A DNA stretch of 64,000 nt from Tigriopus japonicus (taxonomy: Eukaryota; Arthropoda; Copepoda; Harpacticoida; Harpacticidae). The stretch lies in assembly GCA_010645155.1 (NCBI GenBank), contig JAAGOF010000015.1, positions 70,529 to 134,528 of the forward strand. Direction: 5' to 3'. The notes beneath the pieces are model-generated. The model was not told where the DNA came from. It did not search any database and saw nothing but the letters and a program-made list of their open reading frames with translations. Shown piece by piece: positions 1-11,457 of the stretch (positions are counted from its first letter, which is position 1; each line of letters starts with the position of its first letter). Made by a program: the position numbers and the translations under genes.

Positions 1-45
1 GAATATTGATGCATTGGGGTCGGCAAACGAAAGTGGGGCTGGGAA

Positions 46-51
46 TTTATT
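46..51 (-). terminator. Poly(A) signal, BTB-ZF gene
   Basis: The minus strand reads AATAAA here, about 215 bases past the stop codon of the BTB zinc-finger gene. No other canonical signal lies between the stop and the window edge. The role is inferred from position. Confidence 0.5.
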
Positions 52-266
52 AGAAAATTGAGGGAAAAGCGAATAGGTTTTGTACTTCGTTAACCTTTAC
101 CCTTACGAAACCATAGAGAAGCCGAACCAAGAGGGAAGATCAGGTGACTCGGTGGTTGATTTGGAACATTCAGGTCACACAACATGACAAGGAGTAAGGA
201 AATGTTAACCATGGCCCCTACTAAGAGGGTAGTAGCCTAATACTTGGGTAATTTTGTTTAACAGGG

Positions 267-3200
267 TTACAAAGAGAAACCTTTTTCCTGCTTGACCAGG
301 ACCATTTCATTGCCCACCACGGGTTCTTCTAGCTCACACTCAACAATAAGCTGCTCTGGAGGGTTTTGCAATGGATCGCTCACCACCATGTCAGCTGAGG
401 GAGGAGTAGGTGTGGCTTTTCGATCGTGGTCATCCACTCCTCCTTCAGGGGGTTCGAGCTTTGTGCTGTCCAGTTTGGTCTTATTGCCATCCTCATCATC
501 ATCATGAGTGCCAGGTATGTGGAGCTGAGGCATGACTGAGGTCTCCAGGTCAAGATCTAGATCCAGATCATCCAGTTGGATAGGTCCCACAGCCATGATC
601 TCACTTGCCATGTGTTCATTGCCATGTGCTGGCACACTGGCCACCATGCCAGGAGTCACATGTTCTTCATACCGGGCCACATAGCGTTCTAAGATTTGTT
701 TCCTGGTAGCTTCTGTCAAGCTAGAATGGAAAAATAACAATATTGCCATCTGACGTATAGCAACAGACCTACCTAAGATTTGCCTACAGCAATATTAAAT
801 CATGGGAAATAGTTTTGTTGTGCCAAACAACAATGCAACTTAAAGTGGGGAGAAAAGCGCTGTTGTGATTCAAGTTGTTTTATTTAAGAAGGGGTTCCAC
901 TTTTGATGTTCCTCCCTCACCTTTTTTAAAGAAGCTTTTTAGAGGCAAATCTACATTCACAAATGGGGAACCAAAAGTTAATATGTCATTAAGATTGCTT
1001 TGTAATATGAATTGTAAAATGATACATGATACAGCATAAGGTTAAAGCATCCTTCACAATTACTAGAGACACTCTAGTGAGAGACAGGCGAGGTTGAGAC
1101 CGGCGTCAATGACGTCATTCAATTTGCATCAGGTGATTGCCTAATTCCATTTTGGGCGCCGTTTTCAACATTTCCAAACAGACAGAAGCCTCAACAAGCC
1201 CTCGCTCAATCCAGTGCCTCCACATTTTACTTTGAAGCAGAACGTTTGATTTTTGTTTTTGAGCCAACCTAATGTGCTGTAAAATTGGTTGATGCTTCCA
1301 ACTTTTTTTCCAACTTCAACTCAAAAACGTATTTTTCTGTTCCAAAACCATTTTGAAAATTTGGAATTTATGACTCTGAACATTCTGCAAGGTCACTTGA
1401 AAAGGTTTCAGTGAACATTCCATTTGACAGTTTTTTACGGCCAAAGTATGGGCAGCCTGTTTATTTGGAAATGTTTTAGTTCAAAAAATCGTTTACTTTT
1501 CTCCATGGCGTTGGAGTCAAAACCCCGCCCGTCTCTCACAATAAAACGTCTCTAACAATTACTATCCAACAAAAGTTTTCAACTTACTTGTACAATTGAG
1601 CATGTTTGTTCCTCATGTGTCTCTCCAGGTTGAACTTCTTAAATTGAGTGAATCGACAAAAGCATAGAAGACAGATGATTTCCCGTCCAAGGTTGTAGCA
1701 AAGATAGCGCTCAGCCCAAATTCTTTTGAACGCGCCGCAATCATTCACCCCATTAGCTACCACCTAAAGATAAGTATAAGTGAGCAAATCAAGACGTCTT
1801 GGGAATTATTCTCTGTGATCATTACTTGAGCCGGAGTTAGCGTTTCATGGCTGTGATCAGAATGGTTTTGAACTTCATCACTATGCCTAGGTGAGGATTC
1901 TTCCATCCAATTGACTCCATCCCCATCAATAGTGGTAGCTGTTAGGAGGGATGCTCCATTGTCTGTGGTTTGAACTAAAGATGCCTGAAAGCAAAGACCA
2001 AATGATTCCAATAGCATGGTTCACCAAATCCCCCCCTATGAGTTTTTCTTCTGTTACTCAAGGATGACTTAAAGAAGGATGCCATATTACAGGATACTCC
2101 TCCATGTAATTACAATAAAAATTCTATTGAGCATTATCTTGGCTGCAGAAGAGTGACAGGTCGTCATGAGAAATACAAAGGACCTAGTCTTACTTGATCA
2201 GAGCTCACAATAACATGGGTGGTTGGATGCATCAAAGTATGGGTAGCAGCTTGGTTCATGGTGCGCTTTTTGATCCCAGATCCCATTTTGTGTTCATTGA
2301 GCCTCCTCTTTTTCCCCTGTGTGTGACCATCGTGGTATTGAGGGTTGGGAGAAGATGGGGACGCGGGATGTAGAGGCAGAGAAACCGGGACTTTGATCTG
2401 GGACACGAGCTCATTGATAGGAACTGAAATGGAAGAAGGGTATTACTCAACAAGGCCAGGCCCCTTAACCTTGTTGACGCAACCTCTGTGTTCATGGAAG
2501 TCATTTTTAAGGTTTTCTTTTGAAGTCATTTTTGAAAAAAGAAAGGCGTTAGTCAGGCTGAATTCAACTCTTGAAAATTCAAATAAACCAAATAACTTAG
2601 CTTGGGAATCAATTAACTGACTTGTTGCAATTGCTTTTAAATGTTATCAAGTATGATATAATTTCAACGCTTTAAAAAGTAGCATCAAAATCAATAATGA
2701 AAAAAGTGACACTTATGTCCACAAAATAGATTTCCAGGATATCTCAAGATAATGTCAACAAGACCAATTGGCAAGTAGTGATGGAAACAATCCAATCTTC
2801 AATCATATTCACGATAGGTTGCCCAACTAGGTCTGCCAATTAGCCTTCAGCGTCTATCATTTGTCAGTTGAATTCCATGAGGTCCATGAGGAAGAAGGCT
2901 TTCTTCTGAAGGTGAGCGCAAGTGGCACCCCTTGCTTTATTCGTCTTTGGCTCAGGGGCGCTATGTAGGAGGAACTTGCTTCTTGATTTTGCAAGATGTT
3001 GTACTATGTGAGGGGTGATGGCAAACCTAAAGCTAGTAACCTCGCGTGAGAAAGATGGAAAGATTGGTTTTTTCCATCAGTATTGGCAGGCGCCATTGAC
3101 TTCTATTAATACTAGACGGAGTGTAAGCCTAAAAATGTGTCTCCGGTCGCCAACTGTTGAGCGGACAAAAGTGCGGGAACATTTGAAATGTGTGACCTGG

Positions 3201-6200
3201 CAAATGTCAACCATGCAAGTGATGAGTCAAATGTGGAATTCAGTAATGTTTTTGGGTCATTCTTTGTTATTGCTGGTGGTCACTTTCGTGAAAAAACCAA
3301 AGACGTCACTTGGTGACCATGCCATGGATATGAGTACTACAACTAGGAACTTTTTTGCCAATACGTTGAATAAGTAATTGGTAGGAAGAACACAAATTTA
3401 AGCTTTTGCGTTATGTAGGGTTAATCCAATGCATATATGGACAAAACTGACTTGTGGCTTCAAGAACGAGTTTTGAAAAGTTGGTCTTGATTCGCATGTT
3501 TGGTCACACTAATTGCCCCCTCAACAGTTGTGAGGGCGACATTTTCCTTATGAATTCAACGCATTCCGCCCCGCTTGCCAAATCAGCCAGGCTAAAGCTT
3601 GCACGCTATCTACTGATTATTATAACTGATCTAAGGCAAGCGCACAGCTCATGTTTACAAAAATCCGCTCGTCAGCTGCCCTCTTTGGAGGCTTGTCAAC
3701 AAATCTCAAATACTGTTCCTTCCTGTACGCGAGTGTTGTCGCTTAGTGCTGAAATAGCTTGTATTGATCTAAAACAAGGAACAAATGTCAATAACAGAGC
3801 AATGGTCCTAGAAATTAAATGTTTGAGAAATAGTCATGATAAACAAGTTCTGGATTATGTTAATGATGTGGTTCCCAAAAAGTATCTTAGTAACTTCCAG
3901 ATCAACAGTCACTAGTAAGCATGTACGTGTGTAATGTTTAAATATGGTGGGAAGGGGGATTTTCTTTGGTGTTTTATAGTTAGTTTACATCCTTCATGGT
4001 GCTGATATTATTCGAAGCTAAAACTTCATGCTAAATTTCCAATTTTGGGGAACACCTATTCCATTACTTTTAGGTTAATTTCCACCCCAGCATTCTTAGC
4101 TCACATTCTTTATCGCTAAGTAATCTCAACAAGGCATTTTATGTGTCAACTTTAACATGATTTTCATTGAGGGTCAATGTAACAACCTTGCTTCATACTG
4201 TAAATGAAGTTCGCATTAATTATCAAATGCTTTTTGTTTCTACTCAATTGTTCTCAAACCACATGATAGCACATAATGAAAATGGCATTGCTCACCAGGA
4301 TCTTCATTTCCATGATATATATTTTCAGACAAAATATTGCACATATTTGCAATTATTGTCAAGAACTTGTCTTTTTATTTCAGTTGCATTAAGAAAGAAT
4401 CATTGATCACTTATTAGCCTCTCATACGTAAAAAAACAAGTTGGAAACTGACAAAAATGAAGCAACAGATCGTGCGTGCAAAGGTTATACTTACATATTG
4501 CCTAAAACATTCAAATCAGTTATGGCTACAAATGACTTATTTGGATTTGCTTTCATGATGAACAACGCTAACTTTCTTATTTAATAGTCTCGAGATGGGT
4601 GTACAAATTTGCACAGAAAAAATATATTGAAGTTTTCAAATTGTTGCGACGAGACAAGCATGGGACATGGACGAGCAAGCAATAAGTCATTCTATTTTAT
4701 CATTTGTCTAGTTTCTATTCAATTTAAATTTTGTGAAAACAAAGTTGTTTCAAACTATTTTCTGTTCAAAAGTTCAGATTTTTGCTCTTTGCTTTTGTTC
4801 CTTGTCCAATTAATGACTCTTATCGCATCATTATCCTACTCAGTCACAAGTTACAATGGCGTATTGCAAATTTCCAGTATCAAATGTGGTAAAAAAATCA
4901 TTTCCGAAACGAAACAGAACTAGGTATGAGCTTTAATTTGCTTTCATTCCGTTTTGTTTGGTTATATCTTTTGACAGCCTTTATCAGATCCAACGATTGT
5001 TCCCTATTGTTTAATGATATGCACAGTACATTTCAATATTTTTTCTCTCTTTCTCTATTTTTATAACACATAACTGAAAGTCTATACTGAAAGTCTCTAG
5101 GTCTTTCTCCCCATTTGGAAGCCTTCATCAACCAATTTTACGGAAATTCGTCAAAATTTGGCCCACCTTTTCACCACATCACCCTAAATCAACGAGTGGA
5201 TGAACAGCAATCACTCGAAGCCTTGTTTTGAATTTTCATTTTTCAAGCGCTCTCGCACCGGCCCGAAATCAGCTAGGGCTACTTCAACTTGCCAATAGGG
5301 GGACACTATCTAGCCCATTTGACTCTACTAATGCCTATCCTGCTGTCTCAGAGCTTTTTATTCTTCACTTCAAAAAGTGGAATTATATGCTAGACCAATC
5401 ATCCCTTGACCTTAATGAAGTTCAGAATTATTTGTGATTTGTTAACACAAGAGAATTTAAGTTGTCGTCCATAAAGACTAGCTTTCACAGAACTAGCCCT
5501 TTGAGCAATAGATGGTATAACTATAATGGTAGGTTTAAGCAGAGTTCTAGGGAGAGAAATGTCACTCCCAAATCAAGGGTTTTTGTTATGGTTCCATTCA
5601 ACTGACAACTCACTCTCATGGCATGGCGCCAAATTCAAAACACCCAAGAGATATACAATTGAAGTTCAAGGTTACCAAAATCTAAAGAAACAAAACATTT
5701 TGCAGGAATTTTATGGAGGTATTTACTCACAGAGCATTTTACCTACAAAGTTTTTGATGTTTAAGAGATAAATGGATACCAGATAAGGCACAAAATATTG
5801 CCTAATTTCATCAATTACATTTTACAATTCCTACCCAACTTTCTTTGTTTTAAGATTTGGTCAACCTGACTCAGAGTTCATTCTCTTGATGCACATAAAA
5901 TACCACACAATTACAAAAAGCGGCTGAACTCAACTTTGGCATTTCCCTTTTTGGAGACCTTCTATTTCACTTCCAAGTAATCTTATGCATGCTCTGATCT
6001 GAATTGAGTGCTTGTAGGGGTATTGGGTTTCTATTAGTTGCCAAATGACTTATTTTTTCAATCCATGTTGTCTACAAATTTGATTCAAAAATCAACCAAT
6101 TTCTGTCTGGGCTGTCAGGCCACTCTTCTTTTTAGAACACATTACAGTGATCCTGCCCAACTCCAGGCTAGTGAAGGGGGATCAAAACTGAGGGCAAGCG

Positions 6201-7536
6201 GCTGGCTGGGAGTGTCATTTCTCTCCCCAGAACTCTAGATTTAAGAGTTGATGATGTTTACCTGAAGAGGTTAATAAAGTTGGGCTTCTTTTTCAAAACT
6301 CAGAATACAAGTGTTGCACCAAGGAATTAATAATAAGATTTAAACTAAAAGTTAGATTGCCTTCCCTTTCGTTCAAATCATTTTTTCATCTTACCTTCAT
6401 TGTTAATAGAGTTGTGGTTGTTGAGCACTAGTGAGCTAACTGGAACGGTGGGCAGTGTGGGCAGATGATTGGCCTGGACGATATGACTCGTTCCTCCATG
6501 ATTCTGCAGTGCGCCCATGGGATTGGGGGTGGTTGTGACCAAGGTGGAAAAGCTCGGGGTAGTGGGCTCGTTATCCGAGAAACTCTTTAACAGACCTTTG
6601 ATTTCCAAGAGCTCGGCCGTTCGGAGAAAATCTTGCAACTCATGTTGCGGCACCGACNNNNNNNNNNNNNNNNNNNNNNNNNNNNNNNNNNNNNNNNNNN
6701 NNNNNNNNNNNNNNNNNNNNNNNNNNNNNNNNNNNNNNNNNNNNNNNNNNNNNNNNNNNNNNNNNNNNNNNNNNNNNNNNNNNNNNNNNNNNNNNNNNNN
6801 NNNNNNNNNNNNNNNNNNNNNNNNNNNNNNNNNNNNNNNNNNNNNNNNNNNNNNNNNTACATTCGATTTGAAAATTTTGCCTTGTCGAACATTTTTCAGG
6901 CTAAAAAATAAAGGCAAAATATTACTTGGCCCTGAAAAACATACCAAGTATTCTGAAATCATTTACTGCTGCCTCTGGCCCATCACAAATTACAATATGT
7001 TCTAAATCTATACTTTGTTTAAATTTGGACTTTTCGCAAAACTTTAGATCTATGATAAAGAAAATAAGAAATCGGTAAAGAATCATCCAATTTCTAAAAA
7101 GTGTGCCGAAGTGTAGGTTCAGAATAGATTTGAACATAAAAGTCGTTTTGAATGCTAAATATCTAACATAAAGATGTTTCACTATCCTTTAAACCTCTGA
7201 ATTAGCGCCCTCTATTGGCCTTAAAAATGTTTTAATATTTTCCGCATTTCGGAACGCTCACTCTCTCTCTCTCTCTCACTTGATAATGTTCCTCAGGTCC
7301 TCATATCGTACATCTTTGAGGATAATTATTGGATGTGGATGCTGGTTTTCCAAAAGGATCTCTTCAAACCAAGGTGAGCAAGCCGAGAGAATAGCTTGAT
7401 GAGCTTTGATGGTTTTCCGATGCACACTCAAAGTCACATTACACAAAGATTCACGGGTCAAGAACTTGTTAAAAGCCTCAGTCAACTTCTGAGAGTAGTT
7501 CACCCAAGTCAGTCTAAAGTCCTGATGGGCTTCCAT
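267..7536 (-). CDS. BTB/POZ and C2H2 zinc-finger transcription factor (lola/tramtrack-type)
   Basis: Coding exons, 5' to 3' on the minus strand: 7536-7280, a second exon whose start lies in the assembly gap and whose visible part is 6657-6395, then 2423-2194, 1984-1826, 1763-1588 and 720-267. Junctions are GT-AG and phases agree. The ATG at 7536 is the first ATG of the open frame. The BTB domain begins almost at once (QDFRLTWVNYSQKL, then IKAHQAILSACSPWF, the usual arthropod BTB signature). It resumes after the gap with VPQHELQDFLRTAELLEIKGL-type sequence, so roughly ten residues are missing. The middle is Ser/Thr/Asn-rich with a basic KKRR patch. Exon 1763-1588 carries one C2H2-like finger (CLLCFCRF...LERHMRNKH). 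The C-terminal 150 residues are acidic and rich in Asp-Leu repeats. Members of this family bind DNA through the fingers and dimerise through BTB in the nucleus. I cannot assign a specific orthologue. Confidence 0.85.
1064..1554. mobile_element. 491-bp MITE with perfect 8-bp target duplication
   Basis: The ends are inverted repeats of about 40 bp. The left end begins TAGAGACACTCTAGTGAGAG. The reverse complement of the right end begins TTAGAGACGTTTTATTGTGA, followed in both by AGACRGGCGRGG. The element is flanked by ACAATTAC on both sides (1056-1063 and 1555-1562). It has no open frame. It lies in the last intron of the BTB-ZF gene. The 8-bp duplication is typical of hAT (also P) transposons; the superfamily is inferred. 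Confidence 0.85.
2424..6394. other. Long intron of the BTB-ZF gene
   Basis: About 4 kb between the second and third coding exons. Plus-strand open frames at 3015-3377 and 3454-3915 show no domain or motif I recognise and are not supported as genes. No clean inverted-repeat element was found. Confidence 0.6.
6658..6857. other. Assembly gap of 200 Ns inside the BTB domain
   Basis: The run of N removes the acceptor site and the start of the second BTB exon. The flanking BTB sequence suggests only about 30 coding bases are lost. The rest would be intron. Confidence 0.95.
7261..7276. repeat. (CT)n microsatellite at a splice donor
   Basis: A pure CT run directly beside the first-exon donor of the BTB-ZF gene. 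On the transcribed strand the donor GTGAGAG runs straight into (GA)n. Confidence 0.8.
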
Positions 7537-10500
7537 CGCGTAGAGATCCAGCTTTAAAGCGAATTTGTTCCCCTGTTCCAAGGGCTCAAAGTCATCTTGG
7601 GAGGTCCAAAAAACAATCCGATCTCTTTCTCTTTTTGACACACGGAACTGTCAATAGGTCTGCTGTTTTCCTGTATATTTTCCTGGCCTTTCTAAACCTT
7701 GAAGCCAACCCCCCTTGATGAAGGCAGCAGGAAAGGAGTTGGCCTTCAAGTCGAAATCGGGCTTGTTCGGCACTCTCTCCCCTTGTTCCATTTTCACTTG
7801 CCCTTCATTGGGAACAAGCACGACCTTACTTAGAATTCTTGGATCTAGGGACTACTACAAACTGGAGGTGTTTCCAATAAATGTTGAAATCAAAATTGAA
7901 TTTCCGTTGGGTTCATAAAAGCAAGTTGGAATACCAAAAGAATGATGGTGAATGGATTTGTTCCATTTTGGTTGGTATGCCCTTGTTTGTTCGCCATTTC
8001 CTTCGTGGAAATAGGAACTTGTCATATCAGGCTTTCTTTTTTGAATTGGAGCGGGATCTTGGAACAGGGAACATTGTAGATACTACAATAGACAACGGAA
8101 GTATTCAAGAACCTCTGTTTTTTTCAGAACGAAGAGGCTCGCATTTTAATTAATATCAGCAACTTTTGCCAGCCAGTATTTTTTACCCCAACATCGATCA
8201 GTTTTTGTCCAAATTTACGTTCAAAAAACTCTCGAAAACAAAAAGTTTACGTTCTAAGAAATGATCTTTCACAATTCCATGTCTCGTTTGAGCTTTTTAT
8301 TGGTGAGTTTTTATCAAAGCTGGATACAAGAATGCTCGATACACGAATAGTTCTTGAAAAAAAGAACACTTTTGTCACTGACCTTTAGCACATAATATCT
8401 CGAAAACTCCAGACATAAAAATATAGTCCCTGCTCAAGGCCAACTCTTATTTCAAAATTTGATTGCTTCAAATACTTGGCGTTTGGTCGAATTTGCGTGT
8501 TTTACCTGTGCATACAAATATCACGAGACTACTAATTTTGGATATTATTTCTTATTATAGTTATACTTTGGCTATGGTTTCCCATGCATGGTGTTAGTTC
8601 TTGTTATTGTACTATGCAGAGCAAACGTAGAGTTTTTGTCTTGTTTAGAATAAAGGTAAATCATCGCTCTTCCTGATGTTCCATTGTGCTCTTTCATATG
8701 TAAGATTGATGGATTGTAGACACTAGAAAAGCTCAGCCTTCTATTAGCTGATTGAGCGGAAGTATCATTCATATCAAAGAGAAATACTGTGCGAACAGCT
8801 TACAAGAAGTAAGGGTTCGTATTCTTTGCTCTAGAAAAAGTCGTTTCATTATTTTTATTTTTTGGTAGCGGATTTCCTACTACCGTTGCAAGGAATGTGA
8901 TTCCCTGCAAAATTAAATCATAGATGAAATAATTTAAACAATTAATATATATGCAAATTAAAATAAGACATTTGAGTTCGTTCTGACCAACAAAGTGACA
9001 AAGTCAAGTTGTAACACATTGATGTGCGTCCAGTCCATTGAAATCAAAACAAGGAATACTGTTCACAGTTTATTGATTTAACAATTTAATTTGCTGTTTT
9101 GGGTTTGTCAATAGGACTGAGTTCTACTTTGGCTAAATATCATTAAAAGAAGAAAGTCATGTCAATAAGGAAAAGACAAGTTTATTTATTGGCTAATCTT
9201 AACATGGAGTTGTATCGCGTTTTCTTTTTAAATTTGAGTCATTGATTTAATGAAGAATCGAAAATGCTGCGAAACTCTCTATTGTTGGACCATAAAGCTC
9301 CTTTCTTTAAAGAAGGATTTCATCCAGATGTGCACCTTTTGATCAATTTATTCTAAATCAATGCAATATGTTGATCATCAGATTTATATAGATGAGAGAA
9401 CCAACAATTTTGTTCCTGGATTTGGCGCCCTATAAAAACAAACAAACAAACTTATTCCTTGTCCAAATACTCGTTTGAAATTTGCAATCATACTGGGTCT
9501 TACTTAGTCTCTGAAGCTTTTTTGATAGAATTAGTTAAAAACCATTTTCAAGCCTCACATTAAGACAATTTGATTACGATTATGAAGTATATGTTTACCC
9601 TATTTTTTTTAAGTTTACATATTAGTTTAAATAAAGGTTGAAACAGGTTGAACATGCAAAATAAATCGCGTTCGTTTCCCAAAACAAGTAAAAACTACAA
9701 ATGTCTTGTTGCCATGAACAAAATATCAAAATGGAAGGAAATATGTTGCAAGAAGGCAACTGTTCTTGTGCTGTTATTGTCTTCCATTTAACGTGATTCC
9801 AATCACAAAAGTGTTATTGTCGACATAATTCAGAACCATTTTGACAAGAAGCACTGGAGATTACCTGGACCTGGTGAGTGGGAGGTTAGCTAGGCAAATT
9901 ATGATTTACAGAAGACGTTGCTCTCCGAATGAAACCTTCCTTGGGTTGGGTAGACCCCGTACATCAATTTTGAACTCAATCGAATATCAGAGTGAAACGT
10001 TATCCCTTCTCAAACGTATGTACTAAAGAGAGTTTAAAATGAAAGAGTTCGCCCTTTTGTGAAAAGGGCTAGTTCTTTTTTTCTTCGCAGGAGCTTTCAG
10101 ATTCAATTGAAATACATAGTCTAACCAACCCAAGTAATATCTCATGTGCAGAAGAACGTAATAGATTTGTTCCTATTGCATACAATTATTCTTACTGTTG
10201 GCCTGCCACTCAAGAAATTCCAGTGCTTCTTGTCCCTGTTTTTACGTTTCATCCTAGAGTTCGCTCATTCCCCAGAAATAAGTCGCAAAAAGTATGAAAC
10301 CACCTTTGTTTGTCTTCGTCACCCTGCATATCTTATGATTATCTAACCATAACATTAAAAAGATTAAAACCATCTTTACATCACATGATCCCTATACGAC
10401 ATGTCAAAAAATGTCAGTCTAAATCTACCAATTTCCGTACGTTTTCATCACCCTGAGTGTTTACCACCATTGGCCTAATACTGTACTCAACCTTGCCTTC

Positions 10501-11457
10501 TTCCTTCCTTCCAAAGACCTTTGATTCAAGGACCACTTGGTCTTAGTATCCTTTCTTTCCCTGTTGCGATGAATGAAAGAGAGAGAGGAAGTGGCCTGAC
10601 TCGTCTTTGGCCTTGCTAGATTGGCCTTTATTTCTTTTTCCTGACTCCCTTTAATGCCAGCAGCAATTGACTAAACGTTACATTTACAAGAGTGCATCAA
10701 AGACAGAGTTGTTGATGTGCTCAAGATAGTTAAACAAATACAATGTGTTCATAACTCCTTGTGCTGCGTTTAGACTTTCAAAGTAAGAAAATCTGCTCCA
10801 TTTTTGCTTTTGAAGTATTTTTGTTTTACTCGGATTTTGTCTACTTCTTGAGTACTCTTCATTTACTAAGTAAAAAACAACTTTTACCTGAAATCATGTT
10901 AAAGCATACATTTTTAAGTGGAAAATAGTTCATAAAGATGCAATAAGTGTCACGTGATATAGGATCTGATATTGCTGTTTTTTGTTTTACGATGATTTTA
11001 GGAACACTTATCTTCCATGGGCACATATTCATGATAAAACTACCAAAGCTGTTAACTATGAACTTCAAATGGATCGTTTTCTGTTGCTGTGGTTCAAACA
11101 AACACTGAAAAAGAGTATTTCAAGATGCTATGAGATCATTAGGGATTAAATGAAATGTTTTAATGTTACTGTTTCGTTTTAGTTGAATTTCATCTTTATG
11201 ACAATATTCACTGGTTGCTGATTTCTTTGAGTTTATTTGATACGGAAACAAATCCCAAGTTTTAACAAAGCATTTTAACGTCAAGAAACTAAGTAAAATG
11301 TTTAGCTTCTTCTTGGTAAGTCTCAATGGCTCATAATATCACTCTATGCAACTTCAATGTACCTTGATAGAATGAACCCCAAAATGTATTTAATAAATTT
11401 TGATTATTTCTGACAAAATTCTTCTTCTTCCTCATCCAGAGAGACCGACCATTTCCA
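7537..11457. other. Intergenic region between divergent BTB-ZF and FBXL15 genes
   Basis: This should hold both promoters. I see no supported gene. A copy of a palindromic repeat lies near 9905-10175. Short plus-strand frames at 7715-8153 and 9841-10026 have no recognisable content. A T/C-rich tract and TTCCTCATCCAG just before 11431 could be an acceptor for a 5' UTR exon of FBXL15. Confidence 0.5.
9905..10175. repeat. Dispersed palindromic repeat, copy 1
   Basis: Similar to 32905-33190 and 47572-48478. Shared pieces are CAATCGAATATCAGAGTG, a central GCCCTTTTGTGAAAAGGGC hairpin and CTCATGTGCAGAAGAACG at the right end. This copy has a shortened central hairpin. No protein is encoded. Confidence 0.65.

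Noticed and set aside
3454..3915. 153-codon plus-strand open frame in a BTB-ZF intron
   Set aside because: Composition looks random, with no motif, no homologous second frame and no splice or poly(A) context.
6378..7005. Frames reading through the N gap
   Set aside because: Only 6395-6657 on the minus strand is coding; the others are created by undetermined bases.
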